Positions 1 through 8,829 of a stretch of 25,423 nucleotides of DNA are shown here, piece by piece. Position 1 is the first letter of the stretch. Each line of letters starts with the position of its first letter. The notes beneath the pieces are model-generated. The model was not told the origin of the DNA, searched no databases, and saw only the letters and a program-made list of their open reading frames with translations. The position numbers and the translations under genes are program-made. Origin of the DNA: Rikenellaceae bacterium UBA1749 (GTDB lineage Bacteria > Bacteroidota > Bacteroidia > Bacteroidales > Rikenellaceae); the NCBI GenBank assembly GCA_002315675.1, contig DCHP01000033.1, positions 1-25,423 on the forward strand. The letters are read 5' to 3'.

Positions 1-42
1 CAGAAATCAAATAAGAATGCCATGGGTTACAAATAAAGAAAG

Positions 43-73
43 TTTGCGTTTAGACTAATTCTTACTAATTTTG
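43..73 (+). promoter_or_regulatory. Bacteroidota-type promoter for smpB
   Basis: A TTTG element at 43-46, a 19-base spacer and TAATTTTG at 66-73 match the Bacteroidota sigma consensus TTTG-N19-TAnnTTTG exactly. The -7 box ends only four bases before the smpB ATG, so transcription should begin at or within a base or two of the start codon. This is the best promoter match in the window. Confidence 0.8.
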
Positions 74-77
74 CGTT

Positions 78-539
78 ATGGCGAACAGGAGCAGTAACAT
101 ACAGATTAAGAACAAGAAGGCGACATTCGACTATGAGATACTGGAAGAATGGGTGGCTGGCATTGTACTAACGGGCACAGAAATAAAGTCTATCAGAGCG
201 GGTAAAGCCTCCCTGACTGATTGCTATTGTTATTTTTCCCTTTCCGGAGAACTCTGGGTAAGAGGAATGAATGTTTCAGAATATTTCTGGGGGACACGAA
301 ACAGTCACATACCCAAGAGAGATAGGAAATTGCTTCTCCAGAAGAAGGAGCTACGTAAGTTGAAACGCGCAATACAGGATAAAGGCTTAACAATTGTCGG
401 CATGAAACTGTTCATTAATGAAAGAGGGCTGGCCAAGATTCTGATTGGCCTGGCAAGAGGTAAAAAAGTCTACGACAAACGTGAGACCATCAAGGAACGA
501 GAAGCAAAAAGAGATTTACAAAGAGATTTCAAAAAATAA
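78..539 (+). CDS. smpB: SsrA-binding protein SmpB
   Basis: SmpB binds tmRNA and delivers it to ribosomes stalled on mRNAs without a stop codon; it acts in the cytoplasm with EF-Tu. The 153-residue length is normal for the family. The N-terminal stretch KKATFDYEI, then GTEIKSIRAGKASLTDCY at about residues 33-50, is the SmpB oligonucleotide-binding fold signature. The lysine- and arginine-rich tail (KVYDKRETIKEREAKRDLQR) is the C-terminal helix that enters the mRNA channel. The ATG sits four bases after an exact -7 box, which fixes the start and leaves almost no 5' leader. pyrD follows after 20 bases, so smpB is probably the first gene of a run with pyrD, cinA and the YitT protein. Confidence 0.96.
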   Translation: MANRSSNIQIKNKKATFDYEILEEWVAGIVLTGTEIKSIRAGKASLTDCYCYFSLSGELWVRGMNVSEYFWGTRNSHIPKRDRKLLLQKKELRKLKRAIQDKGLTIVGMKLFINERGLAKILIGLARGKKVYDKRETIKEREAKRDLQRDFKK

Positions 540-559
540 GAAAAACGCTTAGAATTGTC

Positions 560-1597
560 ATGTACAAAAAAATAATCCGTCCCATTCTTTTCAAATTCAA
601 TCCAGAGACCGCCCATCGTATTACGATATTTTCACTAAAAATTTTAAGATACATTCCTTTCGGCAAAAAAATACTGGAAGATTTGTTTACATACGACAGA
701 CCAGGCCTGAAAAGAAATATTCTTGATCTGGAGTTCCGTAACCCTATCGGAATAGCTGCAGGTCTTGACAAAAATGCAGAATGTTTTGACATACTAAGCC
801 ACATGGGACTCGGTTTCATTGAAGTAGGTACAGTCACTCCATTGGGACAAAGCGGAAATCCAAAACCAAGACTATTCCGTCTTATCAAGGATAAAGCTCT
901 GATCAACAGGATGGGATTCAACAATGAAGGCGCAAGACATGTTGTAAGAAATATCAAGAAACTGAGAAAAGGATGTGCAAAGGGAGTCGTGATTGGAGGA
1001 AATGTCGGCAAAAATACTGCAACAGACAATTTTAATGCTCCTGAAGATTATCTGAAAGCCTTCAGTGCATTATATAATTACGTTGACTACTTCACTGTAA
1101 ATGTCAGTTGTCCAAATGTCACCAACCTTTGCGGACTACAGAACAAGGACGGGGTATTCGCCATTCTTGAGAAGTTAACTTCATTCCGGGCAGAAATGAG
1201 TATTCGGAAACCTATCTTTCTGAAAATATCATCAGATCTTGGAATACAGCAAATTGAGACAATGGTTGATGTTGTAAAGGAAAGTGGAATTGATGGCATG
1301 GTTGCTGTAAATACAACGACCACAAGGGAAGGACTCCTTACTCCAGAGACAGTTATTGAGAATATCGGAAGGGGAGGCTTAAGTGGAGCTCCTCTTACTG
1401 AAAGATCCATCGCAGTAGTGAAACACATATGCGAATATTCCCAAAATGCATTTCCCGTTATTGGTGTCGGAGGCATTATGAAAGTTGAAGATGCACAAAG
1501 AATGCTGGACGCAGGAGCTTCATTAGTACAGATATACTCAGGATATATATACAATGGTCCTTCTTTTCCTAAGAAGATTTGTAAAGCAATAGAGTAA
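560..1597 (+). CDS. pyrD: Dihydroorotate dehydrogenase, class 2 (quinone) type
   Basis: Oxidises dihydroorotate to orotate, the fourth step of UMP synthesis, passing electrons through FMN to quinone at the inner membrane. The 345 residues include the N-terminal helical extension typical of class 2 enzymes (roughly residues 1-40, starting MYKKIIRPILFKFNPETAHR). FMN and substrate motifs follow: NPIGIAAGLDKNAE, NRMGFNNEGA, GGNVGKN, VNTTTT, GGLSGAPL and IGVGGI. The active-site loop reads NVSCPN with Cys184, whereas well-studied class 2 enzymes have NxSSPN and use Ser as catalytic base; Cys is the class 1 residue. cinA begins four bases after the stop, so the two are probably co-transcribed. Family assignment is firm; the effect of the Cys is not known from sequence. 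Confidence 0.95.
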   Translation: MYKKIIRPILFKFNPETAHRITIFSLKILRYIPFGKKILEDLFTYDRPGLKRNILDLEFRNPIGIAAGLDKNAECFDILSHMGLGFIEVGTVTPLGQSGNPKPRLFRLIKDKALINRMGFNNEGARHVVRNIKKLRKGCAKGVVIGGNVGKNTATDNFNAPEDYLKAFSALYNYVDYFTVNVSCPNVTNLCGLQNKDGVFAILEKLTSFRAEMSIRKPIFLKISSDLGIQQIETMVDVVKESGIDGMVAVNTTTTREGLLTPETVIENIGRGGLSGAPLTERSIAVVKHICEYSQNAFPVIGVGGIMKVEDAQRMLDAGASLVQIYSGYIYNGPSFPKKICKAIE

Positions 1598-1601
1598 TAA
1601 A

Positions 1602-2888
1602 ATGCTGAAAGGTGAAATCATAACTATAGGAGACGAAATTCTTATCGGGCAAATCGTTGACACAAATTCTGCATGGATTGGAGCCCGTTTCTCTGAAATC
1701 GGTATTCCTGTTTCAAGAATCACATCAATCGGTGACAGGCGTGATGAAATCTTGAACGAACTTGAAAAAGCCTTGTCGAGATCAGAAATAGTTATTGTTA
1801 CAGGAGGGCTTGGCCCTACAAAGGATGATATCACTAAAAAGACAATTGCCGAATTATTCAAATGCGGCATGAGACGTGACGAAGACACATTCAATCATGT
1901 CAAATCAATAACAGAGAAAAGGGGATTTGATTTCAATGTATCCAATCAAAGTCAGGCAGACGTCCCAGAGGCAGCCACTGTAATCAAGAATCACCACGGA
2001 ACTGCACCCGGGATGATGTTTGAAAGAGATGGTCATCTGCTGTTCTCTCTTCCCGGAGTTCCATTTGAGATGAAGGAACTCATAAACGGAGGCGTCATTC
2101 CTGAAATAATTTCACATTTCAGTTTGAGGAACATCGTACACAAAACCATCATAACCTACGGAATCGCAGAAAGCGTACTGAGTGAAAGAATATCCGGATG
2201 GGAAGACTCATTACCAAAGTATCTACATCTTGCATATCTTCCTGGACCTTCAGGTATTAAACTACGACTGTCAGCATATGACATTGAGAACAAAACATCT
2301 GTAGCTGACGAAATAGAGAAACAGTTCAGCATACTCAGGGATATTATTCCCTTTAACTTTCTGGGAGATGAAAGTTCCAGTCTCGTAACTGTCATTGCTG
2401 ACGAACTGAAGAAAAAGAATAAAAAACTGTTTGTCGTAGAAAGTTGCACTGGAGGTGCTATCAGTCAGACCATAACTGATATATGCGGTGCATCAGAATA
2501 CTTTTTAGGTTCAGTTACATCCTACACTGCAGATATCAAAGAGAAAATTGTAGGAGTTTCAGACGATACTATTGAAAAGTATAGTGCAGTAAGTCGTGAA
2601 ACCGTTATTGAGATGGCTCTTGGTGCCCTGAATATCTCAAAGGCCGATTACTCAATTGCAACAACAGGTAATGTCGGCCCAACGCTTGATAAAGGTACCA
2701 GCGATGAAGTTGGAACTGTCTGGATTGCTGTTGCTGAAAGAGAAACCGGAAAAACATTTGCCCACAGAATCTGCCTTGGGAAGCTGCGTCATGAGAATAT
2801 CGCCAGAGCAACATCTCAAGCCCTTTTTATGCTATACGCGATTCTGAAAGGCAATCATGATTTCAAACCTAACACCACCTATCTATAA
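1602..2888 (+). CDS. cinA: CinA-family protein (nicotinamide-nucleotide amidase)
   Basis: A two-domain CinA of 428 residues. The N-terminal half (about 1-170) is the COG1058 molybdopterin-binding-like fold, with GDEILIGQIVDTNSAWI near the start, TGGLGPTKDD, and HHGTAPGMM followed by SLPGVPFEMKEL. In characterised homologues this domain carries an ADP-ribose pyrophosphatase activity. The C-terminal part (about 270-420) is the PncC amidohydrolase domain that converts nicotinamide mononucleotide to NaMN in pyridine-nucleotide salvage. It has VESCTGG with the expected catalytic Ser, and TTGNVGPTLDKG followed by EVGTVWIAV. The start lies four bases after pyrD. The link to nadC elsewhere in the window is thematic only. 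Confidence 0.94.
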   Translation: MLKGEIITIGDEILIGQIVDTNSAWIGARFSEIGIPVSRITSIGDRRDEILNELEKALSRSEIVIVTGGLGPTKDDITKKTIAELFKCGMRRDEDTFNHVKSITEKRGFDFNVSNQSQADVPEAATVIKNHHGTAPGMMFERDGHLLFSLPGVPFEMKELINGGVIPEIISHFSLRNIVHKTIITYGIAESVLSERISGWEDSLPKYLHLAYLPGPSGIKLRLSAYDIENKTSVADEIEKQFSILRDIIPFNFLGDESSSLVTVIADELKKKNKKLFVVESCTGGAISQTITDICGASEYFLGSVTSYTADIKEKIVGVSDDTIEKYSAVSRETVIEMALGALNISKADYSIATTGNVGPTLDKGTSDEVGTVWIAVAERETGKTFAHRICLGKLRHENIARATSQALFMLYAILKGNHDFKPNTTYL

Positions 2889-2915
2889 ACACACAATACT
2901 TTATATTTATAGTAA

Positions 2916-3830
2916 ATGCAGATTACGTTACCAACAACTCCCAGAAAGGAAATAATGGACTGGATAAGCGTTACTTTGGGTACTTTTATCCTTGCTGTAG
3001 GTTTCGTTCTTTTTATTAACCCCTATAACATTGTTCCAGGAGGCGTATACGGAGCCGGAGTTGTTCTTCACTATCTATTTCCTTCAATAGAAGTCGGGAC
3101 ATTCGGATGGTGTCTAGATATACCACTTCTGATTATTTCTATCATTATTTTTGGCCGGGGATTCGGGATAAAGACTATTGCGTCATCATGTATGACACCA
3201 CTATTCATGAACATAATGACATGGAAGATCGGCAATGACCCTACAGAAATGCTTGGTGGCACAATCAACTTCCAGAACGACCTGATTATTTCATGTATAT
3301 TCGGAGGAATCATGATAGGAGCCGGAATTGGTCTAATACTGAAAGCCCATGCAACTTCAGGAGGAACGGATATTATTGGGATGATAATATCAAAATTCAT
3401 ACATTTCCCTATTGCAAAATCTGTTATGGTTGTCGACAGTCTCGTAGTTCTGTTTGGTCTTATCGTTCTTGGAGACTGGAAGATTCCACTATATTCCCTG
3501 ATAGTTATTTTCGTGTCATCAAAAATGATGGATTACATATTGCAAGGTGGTGAAAGCGACAAGTTACTATTTATTATTTCAGAAAAACACGAGGAAATAA
3601 AGGAATTCATCCTTGATAAACTAAGTCGCGGTTGCACATACATAAAAGCATCAGGAGCATATACAAAATCAGACAAGGACATGATTTTTGTAGTGATATC
3701 ACGGCGCGAACTATCTACCATACAGGATTGTATAAAATCCATAGATGACAAGGCTTTCATCATCATTGTCAATGCCCACGAAACTCTTGGAGACGGATTC
3801 AAGGATTTCGGTGAAATCATAGGCGGATAG
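2916..3830 (+). CDS. YitT family membrane protein with C-terminal DUF2179 domain
   Basis: A 304-residue integral membrane protein. Residues 15-210 form about five or six hydrophobic segments with Gly-rich turns typical of the YitT/DUF161 family (INPYNIVPGGVYGAG; KAHATSGGTDIIGM). Residues 215-300 are a soluble tail matching DUF2179 (KLLFIISEKHEEIKEFI; AYTKSDKDMIFVVISRRE). The transported substrate and function of the family are not established. It lies 27 bases after cinA, so it may be the last gene of the smpB run. A weak -7-like box, TATATTTA at 2902-2909, could give it its own transcript. ATG at 2916 is used; a second in-frame ATG at 2955 would still keep the first membrane segment. Confidence 0.88.
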   Translation: MQITLPTTPRKEIMDWISVTLGTFILAVGFVLFINPYNIVPGGVYGAGVVLHYLFPSIEVGTFGWCLDIPLLIISIIIFGRGFGIKTIASSCMTPLFMNIMTWKIGNDPTEMLGGTINFQNDLIISCIFGGIMIGAGIGLILKAHATSGGTDIIGMIISKFIHFPIAKSVMVVDSLVVLFGLIVLGDWKIPLYSLIVIFVSSKMMDYILQGGESDKLLFIISEKHEEIKEFILDKLSRGCTYIKASGAYTKSDKDMIFVVISRRELSTIQDCIKSIDDKAFIIIVNAHETLGDGFKDFGEIIGG

Positions 3831-4286
3831 ATAGTCCTCCCAACACCCTTTGCTGAATAGAAACTGGGCTGACACACAGTTCCCAGCATCAATTTCTAAT
3901 GAAAATCGCATATATCCCAACATCTGCAGACCATTATCTGAGCCCTGACACACTATTTGGACAGTATCACTTCAAGACAGCTTGAAGATTGCATTAACTT
4001 TATGTTAGTCTTTTGCAAAGATTTGAGCACGCAATTTGAACTATAGTCCTACTTTTACTAAATCACCACCGCCAAATCATAGGACAATGGTGATTATATC
4101 TTGCTATAGGTATAAGATCTACCAGAAAATCTGCCACATCACTATCTACTCGCATAAATGTAGAGTGGCAAATAATACCGAAATACCTATTTTTTATTTA
4201 CCGGGCAGTAATAAACAAAAAAAAATGATGCTACAAGTATGTGAACTCTATGAAGATCGGCCAATAGGTCTGATACAACGGAGAAA
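3831..4286. other. Non-coding convergent intergenic region with three hairpins
   Basis: No convincing gene lies in this 456-base gap between the convergent YitT and glycosyltransferase genes. It holds three inverted repeats: CTTCAAG/CTTGAAG (3970-3976 and 3981-3987, 4-base loop), AATCACC/GGTGATT (4061-4067 and 4089-4095), and a two-part stem of GCCAC/GTGGC with TCTAC/GTAGA (4133-4169). None is followed by a clean T tract, so none is a textbook terminator. A one-mismatch -7-like box on the minus strand near 4016-4023 (AATCTTTG) has no gene downstream that I can support. Confidence 0.5.
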
Positions 4287-6203
4287 TTATCTGAACAGCT
4301 GTTGTTTTTCCTCCCCACCAATATTCTTGACGTTTGTAATAGTTATATTATACCGATTACTATTATACCAGCTGCCATATGGAAGTCTTGCAATGGTAAA
4401 TCCATACGTTCCCGCACCACTAGGGATCATTTCAGGGAAATGTATCTCCTTCTTGAACTTATATAGGCTTTTCGCAGGCAGATATTTCTGATTTCCAGAC
4501 CAGCCTATCCACATCAGAAATGACGAGAATCTACCATATCTAACATTCATGTACAATTTATAGCTGAAAGGACCTTCTATCGGGATATCATAATCATATG
4601 GATTTGAAACCTCAAAGTCTGCAATGACTATATCTGCAGAATGAATCTTTGATGGAAAGCCTGACGCCTTAATAGACACCTTTTCCGTAGGGAGATAATT
4701 CTGAATGGTGTCCCAGACTATTTCATAACCCAGTATTGTATCATAATGATAATTCCTTCTAATGATGCTTGTATCCTGTACATTTAGCTTCACAACATGT
4801 TTTTTAGGTTCCAAGACAATCTTTTTCTCTGTTCTTTGAGAAATGAGAGTATCTGACAATGGAATTCCCTTTCTATGTTCATCCATCGCATATTGAGAAA
4901 TTTCAACTGCCACCGTTTTTCCTTTATATGAATCCTCCATGTCAAGGAATTCATAATGACTGCTACGGCAATCAAGTGATGGTCTGCCATATGTATCAAT
5001 ATCACCGTAATATGCAAGTTTACTTGAGAATTGATAGTTCGAATTTCCTATAAATGGGATTGAATCCAGCTTCTGTGCAAACTCCTTATAGACAGGTTTG
5101 GATCCATGCATATCAAAACGTAAAAAATCAGCAGGAGCTGCTATCAGTACAACTCTTGCCACACCGAAAACAACCAACATCCATACGCCGAGAACATTTA
5201 CATAATGTTTTAGATGTGGACGAGTTTCTGATGCTACGAAAATGAAATACATCACTGGGAATGACACCAGAATAAGCCACTGAGCCTGTACATGGACATT
5301 TCTGACACTCCAAAGAAAGAAGAGTAGAAAACCCCACATTATCCATTTCATTGACCGTCCGACATCATCCCTGGATGGAAGAGCACCCTTGACCATAAAG
5401 GCTATTAGAACAACTACCAGGAAAGGATTAAATGTGGTCAAAAGATTTATTATATATATCCAGAAATTTTCCCATTCAAAACTATTTGTCCTTCCACTAA
5501 GATGATACCGGAATGACACCCAATCATTCATATATTGCCAGTAGATATGAGGAAAGAACAAAACAGCTGCCAATATCATACCTATCCAGAATTTCCATGA
5601 TAGAAAGAGCCTTCTATTGGATGCCAAAAGGAAAACAAGAAACAGGGCCCCGTGGTATTTTGAATAACCGAGCAGTGCGACTGAAACGCCCATCAACAGG
5701 GCATCAGACAAACTGTTACTCTCTAAGAATCTCTTATATGCCCAGAGAAGCAATATTGAAAACATCATGAGCGGTGCATCGGGAGTAGAGACCCAACCCC
5801 ATATCTGAAGCATGGGCATTGATACCGCAAGAAGAATGAATGTTAGAGCTGAACGCATATGACTGCGTTCTGTCTTGATGGTTAACCAGAAAAGATAGAG
5901 ATATACAGGTTGAAGCAGAATCGTCAGAAGCCGAATACCAAGCTCACTGTTACCGAAGATGCCGGTTGATAAGAATATCAACCACATGTTCATTGGAGGA
6001 TGATCAAAATAGCCCCATGACGGATTCTGTGAAAGCACATAATAATATGATTCATCTGCTGACAAATCCGTATAGGCTCCCTGGAACAGATTTACGACTG
6101 TCCAAAGAGCTAGCATTATAAGTACAAAGATGTTGGATGTAATCCTTAATTTGGAATGAGACACCTCACGTCTTTCTTCAATCTGATTTATCCCTTCAAA
6201 CAT
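4287..6203 (-). CDS. GT39/ArnT-like membrane glycosyltransferase
   Basis: A 638-residue polytopic protein resembling the PMT/ArnT (GT39/GT83, PMT_2) family, which transfers sugars from a polyprenyl-phosphate donor on the periplasmic side of the inner membrane. The N-terminal 400 residues contain about ten hydrophobic segments. The first periplasmic loop has the family pattern SADESYYYVLSQNPSWGYFD followed by HPP, with the acidic pair expected at the catalytic site. The C-terminal 230 residues are soluble and beta-rich, as in other Bacteroidota members. Acceptor and sugar are unknown. I chose the ATG at 6203; a TTG nine bases upstream would add three residues but is an unlikely start in this phylum. 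It lies 22 bases after ettA on the same strand, so it is likely co-transcribed with it. Confidence 0.82.
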   Translation of the reverse strand: MFEGINQIEERREVSHSKLRITSNIFVLIMLALWTVVNLFQGAYTDLSADESYYYVLSQNPSWGYFDHPPMNMWLIFLSTGIFGNSELGIRLLTILLQPVYLYLFWLTIKTERSHMRSALTFILLAVSMPMLQIWGWVSTPDAPLMMFSILLLWAYKRFLESNSLSDALLMGVSVALLGYSKYHGALFLVFLLASNRRLFLSWKFWIGMILAAVLFFPHIYWQYMNDWVSFRYHLSGRTNSFEWENFWIYIINLLTTFNPFLVVVLIAFMVKGALPSRDDVGRSMKWIMWGFLLFFLWSVRNVHVQAQWLILVSFPVMYFIFVASETRPHLKHYVNVLGVWMLVVFGVARVVLIAAPADFLRFDMHGSKPVYKEFAQKLDSIPFIGNSNYQFSSKLAYYGDIDTYGRPSLDCRSSHYEFLDMEDSYKGKTVAVEISQYAMDEHRKGIPLSDTLISQRTEKKIVLEPKKHVVKLNVQDTSIIRRNYHYDTILGYEIVWDTIQNYLPTEKVSIKASGFPSKIHSADIVIADFEVSNPYDYDIPIEGPFSYKLYMNVRYGRFSSFLMWIGWSGNQKYLPAKSLYKFKKEIHFPEMIPSGAGTYGFTIARLPYGSWYNSNRYNITITNVKNIGGEEKQQLFR

Positions 6204-6225
6204 AATTGGCAAACATATTAATTGT

Positions 6226-7902
6226 TTACTCTGTCAGTTTTCTATATTTAGCACTTTTGACAGATTCTTCTCCAAGATTTTCACGCTTCCATTGTTCATA
6301 TTCAGAATAGCCACCCTCAAAGAATCTCACTTCTCCATTACCTTCAAAAGAAAGGATATGGGTTGCAATCCTGTCCAGGAACCATCTATCATGGGATATG
6401 ACTACAGCACATCCGGCAAAATTATCAAGACCTTCTTCAAGAGCCCTCAATGTATTGACATCGACATCATTGGTCGGTTCATCCAGAAGAATCAGATTAC
6501 CCTCCTGCTTAAGTGCAAGGGCAAGATGAAGCCTGTTTCTTTCACCACCTGACAGAACCCCGCATTTCTTCTCCTGATCTGCTCCGGAAAAATTGAATCT
6601 TGATAAATATGCCCTGGCATTAATTTGCCTGCCTCCAAGAGTTACAAATTCAACTCCCTCGGAAACTGTTTCGAATACCGATTTTTCAGGATCTATAGAT
6701 TGATGCTGCTGATCAACATACGCAATTTTCACAGTCTGACCCACTGTAAAGTCCCCGGATGTCGGTTTTTCCAGCCCCATAATCATACGGAAAAGGGTCG
6801 TCTTACCAACGCCATTAGGTCCTATAACTCCAACAATTCCTGCGGGAGGAAGTTTAAAGCTAAGATTTTCATACAGGACTCTGTCGCCAAAAGCCTTGCT
6901 TATATTATTGGCTTCAAGGACTACATCTCCAAGGCGTGGACCATTTGGAATAAAGATTTCAAGACGTTCTTCCTTCTGCTTCACATCCTCATTCATCATC
7001 CTGTCATAGGCATTAAGTCTCGCCTTTCCTTTTGCACGTCTGCCTTTAGGAGACATACGCACCCATTCAAGTTCTCTTTCCAGAGTCTTCTGCCGACGGC
7101 TCTGCTGTTTTTCCTCAAGTGCCAAACGCTGAGATTTCTGTTCCAGCCAGCCACTGTAATTGCCTTTCCATGGTATACCTTCACCCCTGTCAAGTTCAAG
7201 TATCCATCCTGCAACATTGTCAAGGAAGTACCTGTCATGTGTAACAGCAATGACCGTACCCTTATATTGATTCAAGTGCTGTTCCAGCCAGTCAATACTT
7301 TCAGCATCCAGGTGGTTGGTTGGTTCATCCAATAGCAGCACATCAGGTTCCTGAAGAAGAAGACGGCAAAGCGCTATTCGTCGTCTCTCACCACCGGAAA
7401 GATGGGCAACATTTTCATCTGCAGGTGGACAGCGTAGTGCATCCATAGCCCGAGCAAGTTTCTGGTCCAGTTCCCATCCGTTAACATGATCTATAGCCTC
7501 TGTAAGTTCACCCTGACGTTCGATAAGTTTTGTCATCTTATCGTCATCCATTGGTTCAGCGAAAGCCATATTTATATCCTCATACTCTTTTAGAAGTGCA
7601 ACAACATCTGCACATCCTTCCTCAACAACCTCTTTTACCGTCTTATTTGGATCAAGTTTAGGATCCTGTTCAAGATAGCCTACGGAATACCCAGGAGAGA
7701 AAACCACCTCACCCAGATAGTTCTTATCTATTCCGGCAATAATTTTCATTAAGGTTGATTTTCCTGCACCATTGAGACCTATGATACCAATTTTTGCACC
7801 ATAGAAAAAGGATAGATAAATATCGTTAAGGATTTTCTTGTTGTTCGCAGGGAGAATCTTTGAAACTCCCACCATTGAGAATATAATCTTGTTGTCTTCC
7901 AT
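6226..7902 (-). CDS. ettA: ABC-F translation factor EttA
   Basis: Energy-dependent translational throttle protein: a soluble ABC-F ATPase that binds the ribosomal E site and gates entry into elongation according to ADP/ATP ratio. The 558 residues match E. coli EttA in size. NBD1 has Walker A GLNGAGKST, signature LSGGERRRIALCRLLL and Walker B LLLDEPTNHLD. The linker between the NBDs is basic (SRRQKTLERELEWVRMSPKG, then RRAKGKARLNAYD), which is the EttA-type P-site-interaction motif. NBD2 has GPNGVGKTT, LSGGERNRLHLALAL and ILLDEPTNDVD. There are no membrane segments, which separates it from transporters. It is separated from nadC upstream by a 64-base gap holding a hairpin, and the glycosyltransferase gene follows directly. 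Confidence 0.95.
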   Translation of the reverse strand: MEDNKIIFSMVGVSKILPANNKKILNDIYLSFFYGAKIGIIGLNGAGKSTLMKIIAGIDKNYLGEVVFSPGYSVGYLEQDPKLDPNKTVKEVVEEGCADVVALLKEYEDINMAFAEPMDDDKMTKLIERQGELTEAIDHVNGWELDQKLARAMDALRCPPADENVAHLSGGERRRIALCRLLLQEPDVLLLDEPTNHLDAESIDWLEQHLNQYKGTVIAVTHDRYFLDNVAGWILELDRGEGIPWKGNYSGWLEQKSQRLALEEKQQSRRQKTLERELEWVRMSPKGRRAKGKARLNAYDRMMNEDVKQKEERLEIFIPNGPRLGDVVLEANNISKAFGDRVLYENLSFKLPPAGIVGVIGPNGVGKTTLFRMIMGLEKPTSGDFTVGQTVKIAYVDQQHQSIDPEKSVFETVSEGVEFVTLGGRQINARAYLSRFNFSGADQEKKCGVLSGGERNRLHLALALKQEGNLILLDEPTNDVDVNTLRALEEGLDNFAGCAVVISHDRWFLDRIATHILSFEGNGEVRFFEGGYSEYEQWKRENLGEESVKSAKYRKLTE

Positions 7903-7916
7903 AGTTAGAATATCAT

Positions 7917-7950
7917 AAAGGGCCTGTATATTAATATATGCAGACCCTTT
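7917..7950 (-). terminator. Hairpin between nadC and ettA, possible attenuator or terminator
   Basis: AAAGGG at 7917-7922 pairs with CCCTTT at 7945-7950. Inside it CTGTATAT and ATATGCAG pair with little mismatch around a short AT loop. The structure fills most of the 64-base nadC-ettA gap. On the minus strand it is followed by ATGATATTC rather than a run of T, so efficient intrinsic termination is doubtful. It may partly insulate ettA from glyS-nadC transcription or act in mRNA processing. Confidence 0.5.
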
Positions 7951-7966
7951 TGTTAATATTATAAAA

Positions 7967-8824
7967 TTAGTCTATAGCTTTCAGACTCATATCAAGAGAT
8001 TTGATATGATGAGTCAATGCACCTACAGAAATAAAATCCACACCACAGGCTGCATATTCACGCAGGTTCTTCAAAGTGATACCTCCTGAACTCTCTATTT
8101 CAACAGCGCCGCCAATAATACCAACTGCTTCACGAGTCATTTCAGGAGTAAAATTATCAAGCATTATTCTTGATGCTCCACCTACTTTCAGCACCTCACG
8201 GATATCATCAAAAGATCTGACTTCGACCTCAATCCTGATATCAGGTCTGTTCTTATCCTTAATATACTGTTTTGCCTTTGTCAAGGCAGCAGTGATTCCG
8301 CCTGCAAAATCTATATGATTATCTTTCAGAATCATCATATCAAAAAGGCCCATACGGTGATTATCACCTCCACCAAGTTTGACTGCCATTTTTTCAAGCA
8401 CTCTCATACCTGGAGTGGTCTTTCTTGTATCAAGGACCTTTGTTTTCAAACCTTCAAGTTCCTTGACATAAACAGAAGTAGCCGTAGCGACACCGCTCAT
8501 GCGCTGCATAATATTGAGTATTATACGTTCGCTTTGAAGAAGTGTATGAATCTTTCCTGATACATAGAAAGCAATATCACCATATTTGACTTTTGAACCA
8601 TCTTCGATTAGTTGTTCAAAAACAACATCCTTGTCTAGACGCTTGAAGACGATCTTCGCTATCTCTATTCCGGCAATAATACCTTCTTCCTTACAGAGAA
8701 GTTTCATCTTACCCATTGCATCAGCAGGGATAGTTGACAATGATGAATGATCTCCATCACCGATATCTTCTTTGATTGCAAGTTCAATCAAATCATTAAT
8801 GAATGGTAGGTATTCTGCTTTCAT
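7967..8824 (-). CDS. nadC: Nicotinate-nucleotide pyrophosphorylase (quinolinate PRTase)
   Basis: Converts quinolinate and PRPP to nicotinate mononucleotide with decarboxylation, in de novo NAD synthesis; cytoplasmic. The 285 residues carry the NadC signatures: EDIGDGDHSS near the N terminus, NIMQRMSGVATAT, the substrate-binding KVLDTRKTTPGMR, and KLGGGDNHRMGLFDMMILKDNHI. The C-terminal barrel ends with EVEVRSFDD, RIMLDNF, EIESSGGI and FISVGALTH. The ATG lies five bases after the glyS stop, so the two are one transcription unit. nadA and nadB are not in the window. Confidence 0.96.
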   Translation of the reverse strand: MKAEYLPFINDLIELAIKEDIGDGDHSSLSTIPADAMGKMKLLCKEEGIIAGIEIAKIVFKRLDKDVVFEQLIEDGSKVKYGDIAFYVSGKIHTLLQSERIILNIMQRMSGVATATSVYVKELEGLKTKVLDTRKTTPGMRVLEKMAVKLGGGDNHRMGLFDMMILKDNHIDFAGGITAALTKAKQYIKDKNRPDIRIEVEVRSFDDIREVLKVGGASRIMLDNFTPEMTREAVGIIGGAVEIESSGGITLKNLREYAACGVDFISVGALTHHIKSLDMSLKAID

Positions 8825-8829
8825 TTATT

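Noticed and set aside
3711..3953. Minus-strand frame of 80 codons downstream of a weak -7-like box
   Set aside because: Half of it is antisense to the DUF2179 domain of the YitT gene and the translation has no family features.
4036..4491. A 151-codon open frame on the plus strand
   Set aside because: Its second half is antisense to the well-supported glycosyltransferase gene and the first half shows no domain, signal or coding character; it is probably chance.
6625..7335. Long plus-strand frame of 236 codons
   Set aside because: It is entirely antisense to ettA, whose ABC motifs are intact in the minus frame.
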